Below are positions 1 to 6,305 of a DNA stretch of 7,867 nucleotides, piece by piece. Location of the stretch: contig CALMBS010000060.1 in NCBI GenBank assembly GCA_937860285.1, positions 1 through 7,867 on the forward strand, read 5' to 3'. Position 1 is the stretch's first letter, and each line of letters begins with the position of its first letter. The stretch comes from an uncultured Chloroflexota bacterium. Lineage in GTDB: Bacteria > Chloroflexota > Dehalococcoidia > UBA2247 > RBG-13-53-26. A program made the translations under genes and the position numbers. The notes under the pieces are model-generated. The model worked only from the letters and a program-made list of their open reading frames with translations, did no database searches and was not told the origin of the DNA.

Positions 1-1094
1 CCGTAGAGCGCCGTGATCTCCTTGCGGTCTCTCCAGAGCAGGGTGACCAGGGTCGGCCCGGTCTCCCCCCGGATGCCCTTCTCGGTGGGCAGGATGTCCC
101 GGAACGCCAGATACCTCTCGTAGCTGGTCAGGTCCTTCTTCAGGGCCAGGTGCTTCTTCATGCCCCGCCTCACCCCGGCCTTGACGATATTGTCCGTCAC
201 CTCGAAGAACACGGCGTCGCTGCCGTTGCCGTAGCTGGCCACCAGTATCTTGTCCCCCGGCTTGGCCTGCTCCAGGGCCGAGACCAGCATCATCAGGGGA
301 TGGGCTGCGCCGCTGTCGCCCACGGTGGTCAGCAGCTCCTGCTGGACCTGCTCGGGCTTGAAGCCGAGGCTCTTGCCGATGGCCGCGTGCTCGCGGACGT
401 ACAGGCAGGGATAGACTACTTTGGCGAAATCCTTGGCCGCCAGGCCGTACTTCTTCATCAGCCCCGACACCGCCTGGCCGATGAACTTGGTGTAGCCCTC
501 ATCGCGAATCCACCTGTCCTCAGCGGTGTGCACAAACCGGTCATTCTCCGCTCTCCACCGGTCGGTGAAGTCGCGGGTCACAGAGTAGGAACCCCCTGCG
601 GCGGCAATCACGCCGCTGTCTCCGATCACGAACGCCGCCGCCCCGTCGCCGTAGTTGCCCTCTTCGAAGCTGCCCGGCTTGGCCACCCGGCAGTCGGCAG
701 CACAAACCATCACGCCCTTGGCCGACGCCCCCTTGACCGCGTCACAGGCGGCGATAAGGGCAGCGGTGCCCGCCTTGGTCGAGTCCGTGAAATCGGCCGT
801 TCGGACATCGCCATCGAGATCCAGCGCTGCGGCCACGATACCGGCATCCTGCCTCTCCCTGTAGGGAGGGGTGGTGGTGGCAAAGTACACGGCCTCCACC
901 GCCTGCTTCCCGAGTCCGGTCAGGGAATCAGCGCCCGCCGCGACTGCCATGGTGACGCCGTCTTCATCATAGTTGGCCACCGCCTTCTCCCCCGAGCCTC
1001 CTCCTCCGCCAAACCAGCCCATCGCCGCGGCAACCGTCTTGCGGGCAAGACGGTACCGAGGCACATAAGCCCCGTATGAAACGATTCCTACCAT
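1..1094 (-). CDS. HMG-CoA synthase family (thiolase-fold) protein, C-terminus cut by window edge
   Basis: The frame is open from ATG 1094 to the left edge: 364 full codons, no stop. An AGGAGG lies 8 nt before the ATG. The N-terminus MVGIVSYGAYVPRYRL, NYDEDGVTMAV (41-51), GDGAAAF (149-155) and the C-terminal KPGDKILVASYGNGSD (278-293) are typical of archaeal-type HMG-CoA synthase/ketoacyl synthase III-like proteins. The last visible residues, LLWRDRKEITALYG, resemble the linker that leads into a DUF35 zinc-ribbon/OB-fold domain in bacterial members, so the full protein is probably larger (inference). The catalytic residues look absent: TTT (73-75) stands where I expect S-E-S, STKAGT (105-110) where I expect ACKAGT, and P229 or a neighbour where the catalytic His should be. 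The family normally joins acetyl-CoA and acetoacetyl-CoA; this protein may instead be a non-condensing acyl-CoA binder or scaffold. Family assignment is confident; activity is not. Confidence 0.85.
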   Translation of the reverse strand, partial: MVGIVSYGAYVPRYRLARKTVAAAMGWFGGGGGSGEKAVANYDEDGVTMAVAAGADSLTGLGKQAVEAVYFATTTPPYRERQDAGIVAAALDLDGDVRTADFTDSTKAGTAALIAACDAVKGASAKGVMVCAADCRVAKPGSFEEGNYGDGAAAFVIGDSGVIAAAGGSYSVTRDFTDRWRAENDRFVHTAEDRWIRDEGYTKFIGQAVSGLMKKYGLAAKDFAKVVYPCLYVREHAAIGKSLGFKPEQVQQELLTTVGDSGAAHPLMMLVSALEQAKPGDKILVASYGNGSDAVFFEVTDNIVKAGVRRGMKKHLALKKDLTSYERYLAFRDILPTEKGIRGETGPTLVTLLWRDRKEITALY

Positions 1095-1144
1095 GTTCCT
1101 TGCCTCCTACTAGCTCCGACTGTCGGTGATTTGCGAGGTGCTCT

Positions 1145-1160
1145 GCTGACGGAAGTCAGC
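1145..1160. promoter_or_regulatory. Perfect inverted repeat at the start site of the thiolase-fold gene (operator or leader hairpin)
   Basis: GCTGAC-GGAA-GTCAGC is a perfect 6-bp inverted repeat with a 4-nt spacer. It starts 2 nt after the -10 box of the minus-strand promoter and so covers the expected start site. That placement fits a repressor operator better than an mRNA structure. A second short dyad, CCGAC-T-GTCGG (1116-1126), lies between it and the ribosome binding site. No regulator gene is visible in the window. Confidence 0.4.
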
Positions 1161-1162
1161 CT

Positions 1163-1191
1163 ATTATAGGGTACTCCGTCGTCCTCAATCA
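1163..1191 (-). promoter_or_regulatory. Likely sigma70-type promoter for the thiolase-fold gene
   Basis: On the minus strand a perfect TATAAT (1163-1168) lies in the gap between the hydrolase stop and the thiolase-fold start. The hexamer 17 nt upstream is TGATTG (1186-1191), a poor -35. Transcription would begin around 1156-1157, leaving a leader of about 60 nt. The call rests mainly on the perfect -10 in GC-rich surroundings. Confidence 0.55.
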
Positions 1192-1239
1192 GGGCAAACC
1201 CCCTCGTGGTTCCGCACGGCGGCGGCCATCCGGCGGAGG

Positions 1240-2139
1240 TCACCCGCGGCGGCGCTGATTCCGGTGGTACTCGATGTACCCGGATATCCCGGCCCGGGCC
1301 AGCACCGGCAGGTCAGCCTGCTGCGTCAAACCGCTGCTGTAGGCCAGGACTTGCTGCGCAATCTGCCGGTCACTGTCGCCGGCCTCGATCCGCCGGTGGA
1401 CAATATCGTCGAAGGCCAGGCAGACCTCCCTGACCTTGCCGATGAGGTAGTCCACGTCGGTCCTCGGTCCGTGATGGGCGTAGAAGACGACGTCGGGCCG
1501 GAGTGCCCCTAGTTTGTTGATGGTCTGCACGTAGGCCAGGGGATCGAAGGGTGACAGCCCTACCGGGAAGGGCACATCGGACAGGCCTTCCGCCAGGAAG
1601 CCCAGCGCGTCACCGCAGAAGAGCCCCCTGGTCAGGGTGTCGAAGACAGCAACGTGGTGCGCCGCATGGCCCGGACTGAAGATGATCCTGAGGTCCCGCC
1701 GGCCCAGCCGGATCACCTCGCCGTCGCTGGCCACGTGGACGCGCCCCTCAGGCACCGGGACCACCGGACCCAGGCTCCGCTCGAACCCCTCGCCGAATAC
1801 CAGCCTGGCGCCCCGCAGCAGGGCTGAGGGATCCATCAGGTGGACCGCTCCCCTGGGATGCAGCACCACCTTCGCCCGGGGAAGACGCTCGGCGAGATAG
1901 CCGGCCCCTCCGCCGTGGTCCAGGTGGATGTGCGTCGGGACGATATAGGCCAGCCGGCGCAGGTCGATCCCCTCCGCGGCAGCGCCGGTGAGGATCGCAG
2001 AGGCCGCCACGCCCGAGCCGGGGTCGATGAGGGCCGGCAGCTCGTCGTCCAGGTAGTACGCGATGTTGCTGGTGGAGAAGAAGGGATCCCGGCCGCAGTC
2101 AAGCAGATACGTATGGCTGGCTACGGTCCTGACCTTCAA
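1240..2139 (-). CDS. Metallo-beta-lactamase-fold hydrolase
   Basis: This is a 299-aa MBL-fold protein if it starts at TTG 2139. Numbered from that start, the metal ligands are all present: HxHxDH in THIHLDH (H70, H72, D74, H75), GHAAHH (H158), FCGDALG (D177) and YAHHGP (H222/H223). This is the full set for a dinuclear zinc or iron site, so the enzyme should be active. The layout fits the broad glyoxalase II/thiolesterase-like group, but the substrate cannot be told. There is no signal peptide, so it is probably cytoplasmic. The C-terminal part (about 225-299) is helical and ends in a basic RNQRRRG. The frame is open to ATG 2181, but that ATG overlaps a likely -10 box, and the extra 14 residues are low-complexity Gly/Ser. 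TTG 2139 has a G-rich run just upstream and begins a plausible KVRTVASHTYLLD strand. The fold is confident, the start uncertain. Confidence 0.88.
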   Translation of the reverse strand: MKVRTVASHTYLLDCGRDPFFSTSNIAYYLDDELPALIDPGSGVAASAILTGAAAEGIDLRRLAYIVPTHIHLDHGGGAGYLAERLPRAKVVLHPRGAVHLMDPSALLRGARLVFGEGFERSLGPVVPVPEGRVHVASDGEVIRLGRRDLRIIFSPGHAAHHVAVFDTLTRGLFCGDALGFLAEGLSDVPFPVGLSPFDPLAYVQTINKLGALRPDVVFYAHHGPRTDVDYLIGKVREVCLAFDDIVHRRIEAGDSDRQIAQQVLAYSSGLTQQADLPVLARAGISGYIEYHRNQRRRG

Positions 2140-2176
2140 TACGCCCCCCCCGGAGACTGTGCTGCCCCCGCATCCA

Positions 2177-2207
2177 ATCATAGCACAGCCGCGGCCGTGG
2201 ATGATAA
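2177..2207 (-). promoter_or_regulatory. Candidate promoter of the MBL hydrolase, with a dyad in a long spacer
   Basis: On the minus strand TATGAT (2177-2182) is a 5/6 match to a -10 box. TTATCA (2202-2207) is a 4/6 match to a -35, with a 19-nt spacer. Most of the spacer is a near-palindrome, CACAGCCG-CGGCCGTG (2184-2199), with one mismatched pair. The start would fall about 30 nt before TTG 2139. A 19-nt spacer holding a dyad is the layout of MerR-family-controlled promoters, but no such regulator is in view. Confidence 0.35.
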
Positions 2208-2256
2208 TGACACGATTTCGTCACCGGCGGCCCGGTCCTCCGCGCTCGACGGGCAC

Positions 2257-2285
2257 TTTGCATTTGGGGCAGCCCAAGGTATAAT
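2257..2285 (+). promoter_or_regulatory. Promoter of the rplI-dnaB-dnaD-dnaC operon (probably leaderless start)
   Basis: TTTGCA (2257-2262, 4/6 match to a -35) is separated by 17 nt from a perfect TATAAT (2280-2285). Only 7 nt separate the -10 from the rplI ATG at 2293. Transcription would therefore begin at or within a base or two of the ATG, giving mRNA with no 5' leader. No purine-rich ribosome binding site lies before the ATG, which agrees. Confidence 0.75.
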
Positions 2286-2292
2286 AGCGCCC

Positions 2293-2748
2293 ATGAAAGT
2301 AGTACTGGTCAGAGATGTGCCAAGAGTGGGCAAGGCGGGAGACGTCAAGGACGTAGCCGACGGCTATGCCAGGAACTTCCTGTTGCGGCGCAAGCTGGCT
2401 CTGCCGGCCTCACCGGCGGCCCTGAAGGAAACCGAGGCGCGCCTGCGAAAGGAAGAACAGGAGCAGCAGCGCCATATTGACGATCTGAACAAGCTGGCCC
2501 AGCAACTGGAAGGCCTCACCATCACCTTCAGCATCAAGGCCAAGGCCATCGATGGAGAGCGCCTCTACGGTTCGATCCGGGACAGCCAGGTGGCCGAGGA
2601 GCTGGCGCGCGTCACCGGAGCCGCCATAGACCGCACCATGGTGGCGCTGGAATCACCCATCCGCACCCTGGGAACTCATGAGCTCAACGTGAGATTGAGC
2701 AAGGACCTGGCCCCCACGGTCAGGGTAGTTGTTGCCAGGGAGGAGTAG
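2293..2748 (+). CDS. rplI: 50S ribosomal protein L9 (bL9)
   Basis: The protein has 151 aa, close to the usual length of bL9 (about 148-150). The N-terminal rRNA-binding domain is clear: MKVVLVRDVPRVGKAGDVKDV, then GYARNFLLRRKLA (24-36). A charged, Gln/Glu/Lys-rich helix follows (about 42-75), as in the long connecting helix of the family. The C-terminal domain carries LYGSIRDSQVAEEL and IRTLGTHELNVRL. bL9 binds 23S rRNA near the L1 stalk and helps keep reading frame. The ATG at 2293 is chosen because family homology begins exactly there; the frame is open far upstream only because it lies opposite the MBL gene. No Shine-Dalgarno precedes it, and the -10 box is 7 nt away. Its stop overlaps the GTG of dnaB by one base, and a GGGAGGAG near its end serves that gene. 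Confidence 0.97.
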   Translation: MKVVLVRDVPRVGKAGDVKDVADGYARNFLLRRKLALPASPAALKETEARLRKEEQEQQRHIDDLNKLAQQLEGLTITFSIKAKAIDGERLYGSIRDSQVAEELARVTGAAIDRTMVALESPIRTLGTHELNVRLSKDLAPTVRVVVAREE

Positions 2749-4151
2749 TGGCGGAAGATGGGAAGCTGCCGCCCCATAATTGGGAGGCTGAAGAGGCCGT
2801 CCTCGGCTCCCTGCTGGTCGACCCGGACGAGATCGCCGAAACGGCCATCTCCCTGAAGCCGGAGGCCTTCTACCGCGAGAAGAACCGCTGGGTCTACGAG
2901 TCCTGCCTGGCGCTCTATGATCGGAGCGCGGCCATCAACCAGATCACGGTGGCCCAGGAGCTGGCGACGCAGGGAAGGCTGGAGGCGGTGGGCGGAGCGG
3001 GCTTCCTCAGCCTCCTGGTGGAGAGGCTGCCCACCTCTATTCACATCCGGGACTACGCCCGGATCGTCTCCAGCCTGCACGTCAACCGGAAGCTGATATC
3101 GGCTGCCGCCGAGATCGCCCGCATCGGATACGAGGCCGACCTGGACGTGGACTCGGCCATGCGCAAGGCCGAGGACGCCCTGCTCAGGGTGCGCCGTGGC
3201 GACAACCCCCGCGACTTCGTCGCGGTCAGCCGCATACTGGACGACTACTGGGAAGAGGGCCTGGCCCCCGCCCCCGGCGCCGGCGAGCCGGGCCGGCTGC
3301 AGCACGTGGACACCGGCTTCCCCGCCGTAGACGAACTGCTGGGCGGCATGCAGCGCTCAGACATGGTCATCCTGGCCGCCAGGACCACCCTGGGCAAGAC
3401 CAGCCTGGCCCTGGGGATCGCCCGCAATGCCGCCTCGCGGCAGGGGGCCAGGGTGGCCATTTTCAGCCTGGAGATGTCCAAGGAAACGCTGGTGCGGCGC
3501 CTCCTCTCCATGGAAGCAGAGGTCGACTCCCGCAATGTCCTCACCAGGCAGTACACGCCCATGCAGGAGAAGAGGGTCATGGACGCCACCGGCAGGCTCT
3601 CCGCCATGCCTATTTACATAGACGATTCGCCCAGCCTGCGGGTGACGGACATGCGCAGCAAGGCCCGCCGCCTTCACCAGGAGCGGGGCATCGATCTCAT
3701 CGTCGTGGACTACCTGCAGATGGTCCGGGGCGATAGCCGGACCGAGAACAAAGTCCAGGAGGTCAGCGACATATCCCGCGGGCTCAAGGGCCTGGCGCGG
3801 GAGATCGACTGCCCGGTGCTGGCGCTGTCCCAGCTGAGCCGGGCCGTGGAGCAGCGCCCCAGCCACGTCCCCATGCTCTCGGACCTGCGCGAGAGCGGCA
3901 GCATCGAGCAGGACGCGGACGTGGTCATGTTCATCTACAGGGAAGATGTTTACACCAAGAAGGAGGAGTGGGACCGGATGAACCCGGATACCCCCTACCC
4001 CGAGGGCATCGCCAACATCATCATCGCCAAGCACCGCAACGGGCCGCAGGGCCAGCGCAACCTGAGATTCCGCCAGGACATCACCCGGTTCGAGAGTCTG
4101 CCGCTGGAGGACGATAATGAACAGGGAGCCTTTCCCCGGTTTTCCGGCTAG
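2748..4151 (+). CDS. dnaB: Replicative DNA helicase DnaB
   Basis: This is a 467-aa hexameric 5'-3' helicase that unwinds DNA at the fork. The N-terminal helical domain starts at LPPHNWEAEEAVLGSLL (7-23). A linker of about 150-185 leads to the RecA-like motor: Walker A ARTTLGKTS (211-219, K217, T218), catalytic Glu in FSLEMS (239-244), Walker B IDLIVVDYLQM (315-325, D321), SQLSRAVEQR (361-370), SDLRESGSIEQDADVV (378-393) and the arginine-finger region KHRNGPQG (428-435). There is no intein. The GTG start overlaps the rplI stop by one base and has a strong GGGAGGAG just before it, implying translational coupling. The Walker A reads R-T-T-L-G-K-T where DnaB proteins I know have R-P-S-M/V-G-K-T; essential Lys and Thr are kept. 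The 3' end overlaps the DnaD-domain gene by 35 nt. Confidence 0.97.
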   Translation: MAEDGKLPPHNWEAEEAVLGSLLVDPDEIAETAISLKPEAFYREKNRWVYESCLALYDRSAAINQITVAQELATQGRLEAVGGAGFLSLLVERLPTSIHIRDYARIVSSLHVNRKLISAAAEIARIGYEADLDVDSAMRKAEDALLRVRRGDNPRDFVAVSRILDDYWEEGLAPAPGAGEPGRLQHVDTGFPAVDELLGGMQRSDMVILAARTTLGKTSLALGIARNAASRQGARVAIFSLEMSKETLVRRLLSMEAEVDSRNVLTRQYTPMQEKRVMDATGRLSAMPIYIDDSPSLRVTDMRSKARRLHQERGIDLIVVDYLQMVRGDSRTENKVQEVSDISRGLKGLAREIDCPVLALSQLSRAVEQRPSHVPMLSDLRESGSIEQDADVVMFIYREDVYTKKEEWDRMNPDTPYPEGIANIIIAKHRNGPQGQRNLRFRQDITRFESLPLEDDNEQGAFPRFSG

Positions 4152-4833
4152 GTCCAGCTTCACGCCGGTCCCGGACGACTTCTTCAGCCAGCTCCTTCCT
4201 GAAACGGACAGCCTGCCGGAGCTGAAGGTGCTGCTGCACGTCTTCTGGAGGCTGTACCGCCGGAAGCGGGACGTGAAGTTCCTCACCTTCGAGGACCTGG
4301 CGGCGGATGGCGTGCTGATGAAGGGCCTGGCCGGTGATGGCGATGCCGAAGCGGCGCTGCACGCGGCCCTGCAGTCGGCCGTGGACCACGGCGCCCTGCT
4401 GCGGGCCTCCGTGGAGGAAGAAGGTCAGCAGCGCCACCTGTATTTCGTCAACGGTGAGGCCGGCCGGGAAGCCGCCGCCAGGGCGGAGGCCGGGGAGATC
4501 TCGGTCCCGCGGCCGCCGCGGGCGGGGGCGCCGGTGAAGAAGCCGGACCTGCCCAACATATTCGTGCTCTACGAGCAGAACATCGGCGTGCTGACAGCCA
4601 TGATGGCCGAGGAGCTCCGGGAGGCGGAGAAGCAGTACCCGCCTGCCTGGATCGAGGAAGCCTTCCGGGAGGCCGTCAGCCTGAACAAGCGCAGCTGGAG
4701 GTACATCTCGCGCATCCTGGAGCGCTGGTCAACGGAAGGAAAGGGCCATGGAGAGCCTGGAAGAGATACTGGCAAGAAGGGGCGTCCCGGCCGCTACTTC
4801 ACGGGCAAGTACGGACACATCGTGCAGCGGTAG
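4117..4833 (+). CDS. DnaD-domain replication initiation/helicase-loading protein
   Basis: The product has 238 aa. The N-terminal part (about 14-112) starts FTPVPDDFFSQLLPE and looks like a winged-helix-type domain (ELKVLLHVFWRLYRR, FLTFEDLAAD, ALQSAVDHGALL). A Pro/Ala/Lys-rich linker (about 120-145) follows. The C-terminal DnaD domain (146-206) runs from NIFVLYEQNIG to SWRYISRILERW and contains the family's YxxxIxxxW motif (Y196, I200, W204), which in Bacillus DnaD contributes to DNA binding. It ends in a basic tail with YFTGKYGHIVQR. DnaD proteins remodel DNA and help bring the helicase to origins or restart sites; its place between dnaB and a DnaC-like loader supports that role. The ATG at 4117 is chosen because GGAGG lies 6 nt upstream, inside dnaB. 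The last 86 nt overlap the loader gene in another frame. Confidence 0.9.
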   Translation: MNREPFPGFPARSSFTPVPDDFFSQLLPETDSLPELKVLLHVFWRLYRRKRDVKFLTFEDLAADGVLMKGLAGDGDAEAALHAALQSAVDHGALLRASVEEEGQQRHLYFVNGEAGREAAARAEAGEISVPRPPRAGAPVKKPDLPNIFVLYEQNIGVLTAMMAEELREAEKQYPPAWIEEAFREAVSLNKRSWRYISRILERWSTEGKGHGEPGRDTGKKGRPGRYFTGKYGHIVQR

Positions 4834-6259
4834 GGGACCGGAGGACCCCTCATCCGGCAACAAGAGACCGGATGAGGCATTGTCCGGCGCTCAACCCGGC
4901 GAGGAGACTCCTGTCTGCCCGCACTGCCGCGGAGCGAAGTTCGTGCACCCCCGCCTGGGAAACGGCCGGCCGGACTACGACCGGCTGGTGCCATGCCGGT
5001 GCTCGCGCCAGAGCCTGGAGGAGACCCGGGCCCAGAGGATGCAATCCTACAGCCACCTGGGGGCGCTGGCCCGGCTGACCTTCGACAACCTGGTGCCGCA
5101 GGGCAAGAGCGCCGACCCGGACGACCAGGAGCGTTACCTGCGCGCCTACCAGGCGGCGACGGCGTTCGCCGCCGGTCCGGAGGGATGGCTGGTCCTCACC
5201 GGGCCCTCCAACTCCGGGAAGACCCACATGGCCGCCGCCATAGCGGGGCGGCGCACCTCCCTGGGCCACCGGGCCATGTTCGTCAGCGCGGCCGATCTCC
5301 TGGACCACCTGCGCTCCACCTTCTCCCCCGGGAGCGATGTCTCGTACGACCAGCTGTTCCTGCAGCTGAAGGAGACTCCCCTGCTCGTCCTGGATGACCT
5401 GGGCAGCCAGAGCTGCACCCCCTGGGCCGAGGAGAAGCTGATGCAGCTCATCGATCACCGGTTTGCCGGCCAGCTCCCGACGGTCTTCACCATCGCGGAC
5501 GGCGTGTCCCTGGATGATCTCAAGGAGAAGTGGCGAACCCGCCTGACCGATCCCTCTCTGTCGCGGGTCTACCCGCTGGGGATCAGGCAGCACTCCGCGA
5601 CGGAAGCTTCCGAGGCCATGGGGATGGAGCTGCTGAAGAACATGACCTTCGACAGGTTCGATCACAAGAGGATCAACCTGCCCCCGGAGCAGCGCCAGAA
5701 CCTGGAGCAGGCCTATCATATCGCCTTCAACTATGCCCAGGCCCCCGACGGCTGGCTGATCCTGCAGGGAGAGAACGGGTGCGGCAAGACGCACCTGGCG
5801 GCCGCCATCGCCAACCGCCGCCGGGGCAACGGCCATCGCGTGTCCTTCGTCTTCGTGCCCGACTTCCTGGACCACCTGCGGTCCACGTACGCGCCCGACA
5901 GCAAGGTGACCTACGACGAGGTGTTCGAGCGGGTGAAGAACGCGCCGCTGCTCATCCTCGACGACTACGGGGAGCACGCCGCGTCCGCATGGGCGCAGGA
6001 GAAGCTGTACCAGCTCATCAACCACCGCTACAATGCCCGGCTGCCCCTGGTGGTCACCACCTGCTGCCCCCTGGAGGATATCGAGACGCGGGTCAGCTCC
6101 AGGCTGGCCGACAGCCAGATCAGCCTGGTCTTCGTCATCATGGCCCCGGACTACCGCACGGACCGCTCTGCCCCCAGGGCCCCCGCCCCGCGACCGGCGC
6201 CCAGGAGAAGCCGGGGCCGCGGCCCGGAGGCCCAGAACGGCCGCCAGCCCCGCGACTAG
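4748..6259 (+). CDS. DnaC/DnaI-like helicase-loader ATPase with two tandem AAA+ domains
   Basis: This 503-aa protein starts MESLEEILARRG. A four-Cys zinc-binding site follows (CPHC 57-60, CRC 83-85). AAA+ module 1 (about 110-278) has Walker A GPSNSGKT (152-159) and Walker B LLVLDDLG (212-219). Module 2 (about 299-470) has Walker A GENGCGKT (341-348) and Walker B LLILDDYG (401-408). Both share TF-x-x-F/L openings, GWL-L before Walker A, LLDHLRST/FLDHLRST, WA-EKL-QLI and an arginine-finger-like Arg (R265, R452). DnaC and DnaI are normally single-ATPase proteins of about half this length, so this looks like an internal duplication. Neither module shows the usual sensor-1 Asn. The tail (473-503) is Pro/Arg-rich and probably disordered. 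The ATG at 4748 follows a GGAAGGAAAGG; no later start keeps the zinc site with a good ribosome binding site. The likely role is loading DnaB together with the DnaD-like protein. Confidence 0.88.
   Translation: MESLEEILARRGVPAATSRASTDTSCSGRGPEDPSSGNKRPDEALSGAQPGEETPVCPHCRGAKFVHPRLGNGRPDYDRLVPCRCSRQSLEETRAQRMQSYSHLGALARLTFDNLVPQGKSADPDDQERYLRAYQAATAFAAGPEGWLVLTGPSNSGKTHMAAAIAGRRTSLGHRAMFVSAADLLDHLRSTFSPGSDVSYDQLFLQLKETPLLVLDDLGSQSCTPWAEEKLMQLIDHRFAGQLPTVFTIADGVSLDDLKEKWRTRLTDPSLSRVYPLGIRQHSATEASEAMGMELLKNMTFDRFDHKRINLPPEQRQNLEQAYHIAFNYAQAPDGWLILQGENGCGKTHLAAAIANRRRGNGHRVSFVFVPDFLDHLRSTYAPDSKVTYDEVFERVKNAPLLILDDYGEHAASAWAQEKLYQLINHRYNARLPLVVTTCCPLEDIETRVSSRLADSQISLVFVIMAPDYRTDRSAPRAPAPRPAPRRSRGRGPEAQNGRQPRD
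5075..6157 (+). repeat. Tandem duplication of the AAA+ module inside the loader gene
   Basis: Codons 110-278 and 299-470 encode two homologous ATPase modules whose Walker A motifs are 189 residues apart. Shared blocks are D/EGWL-L, GKTH-AAAIA-RR, LDHLRST, Y-D/E-x-x-F, PLL-LDD and WA-EKL-QLI-HR. Similarity is clear in protein but loose in DNA, so the duplication is old and has been kept under selection rather than being recent. Confidence 0.85.
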
Positions 6260-6265
6260 GCGCCC

Positions 6266-6305
6266 GGCGGCGCGCCATGACCCGCCGGTCACAGCCGCCC
6301 TTTTT
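6266..6305 (+). terminator. Compound intrinsic terminator of the replication operon
   Basis: Seven bases after the loader stop, an outer stem GGCGGC (6266-6271)/GCCGCC (6294-6299) encloses an inner stem TGACC (6278-6282)/GGTCA (6287-6291) with loop CGCC. One C and five Ts (6301-6305) follow. An alternative 7-bp stem, CCGGCGG/CCGCCGG, also forms here but sits farther from the T-tract. The short T-run makes efficiency uncertain. Confidence 0.6.

Noticed and set aside
150..1079. Plus-strand open frame of 309 codons
   Set aside because: It lies opposite the thiolase-fold gene, which has a clear family signature and ribosome binding site. The plus-strand translation is low-complexity (Gly, Arg, His, Val-rich) with no family motif.
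1840..2292. Upstream extension of the rplI frame
   Set aside because: It runs antisense to the MBL hydrolase. L9 homology begins exactly at 2293 and the promoter lies inside the extension.
2676..3305. Minus-strand open frame of 209 codons over the rplI/dnaB junction
   Set aside because: It is opposite two certain genes, and its start and composition give no support.
2748..4151. An intein in dnaB
   Set aside because: DnaB is a frequent intein site, but the protein is of normal length with all motifs contiguous.
3357..4286. Minus-strand open frame of 309 codons across dnaB
   Set aside because: It is antisense to the conserved DnaB motor domain and is a codon-bias shadow with no recognisable domain.
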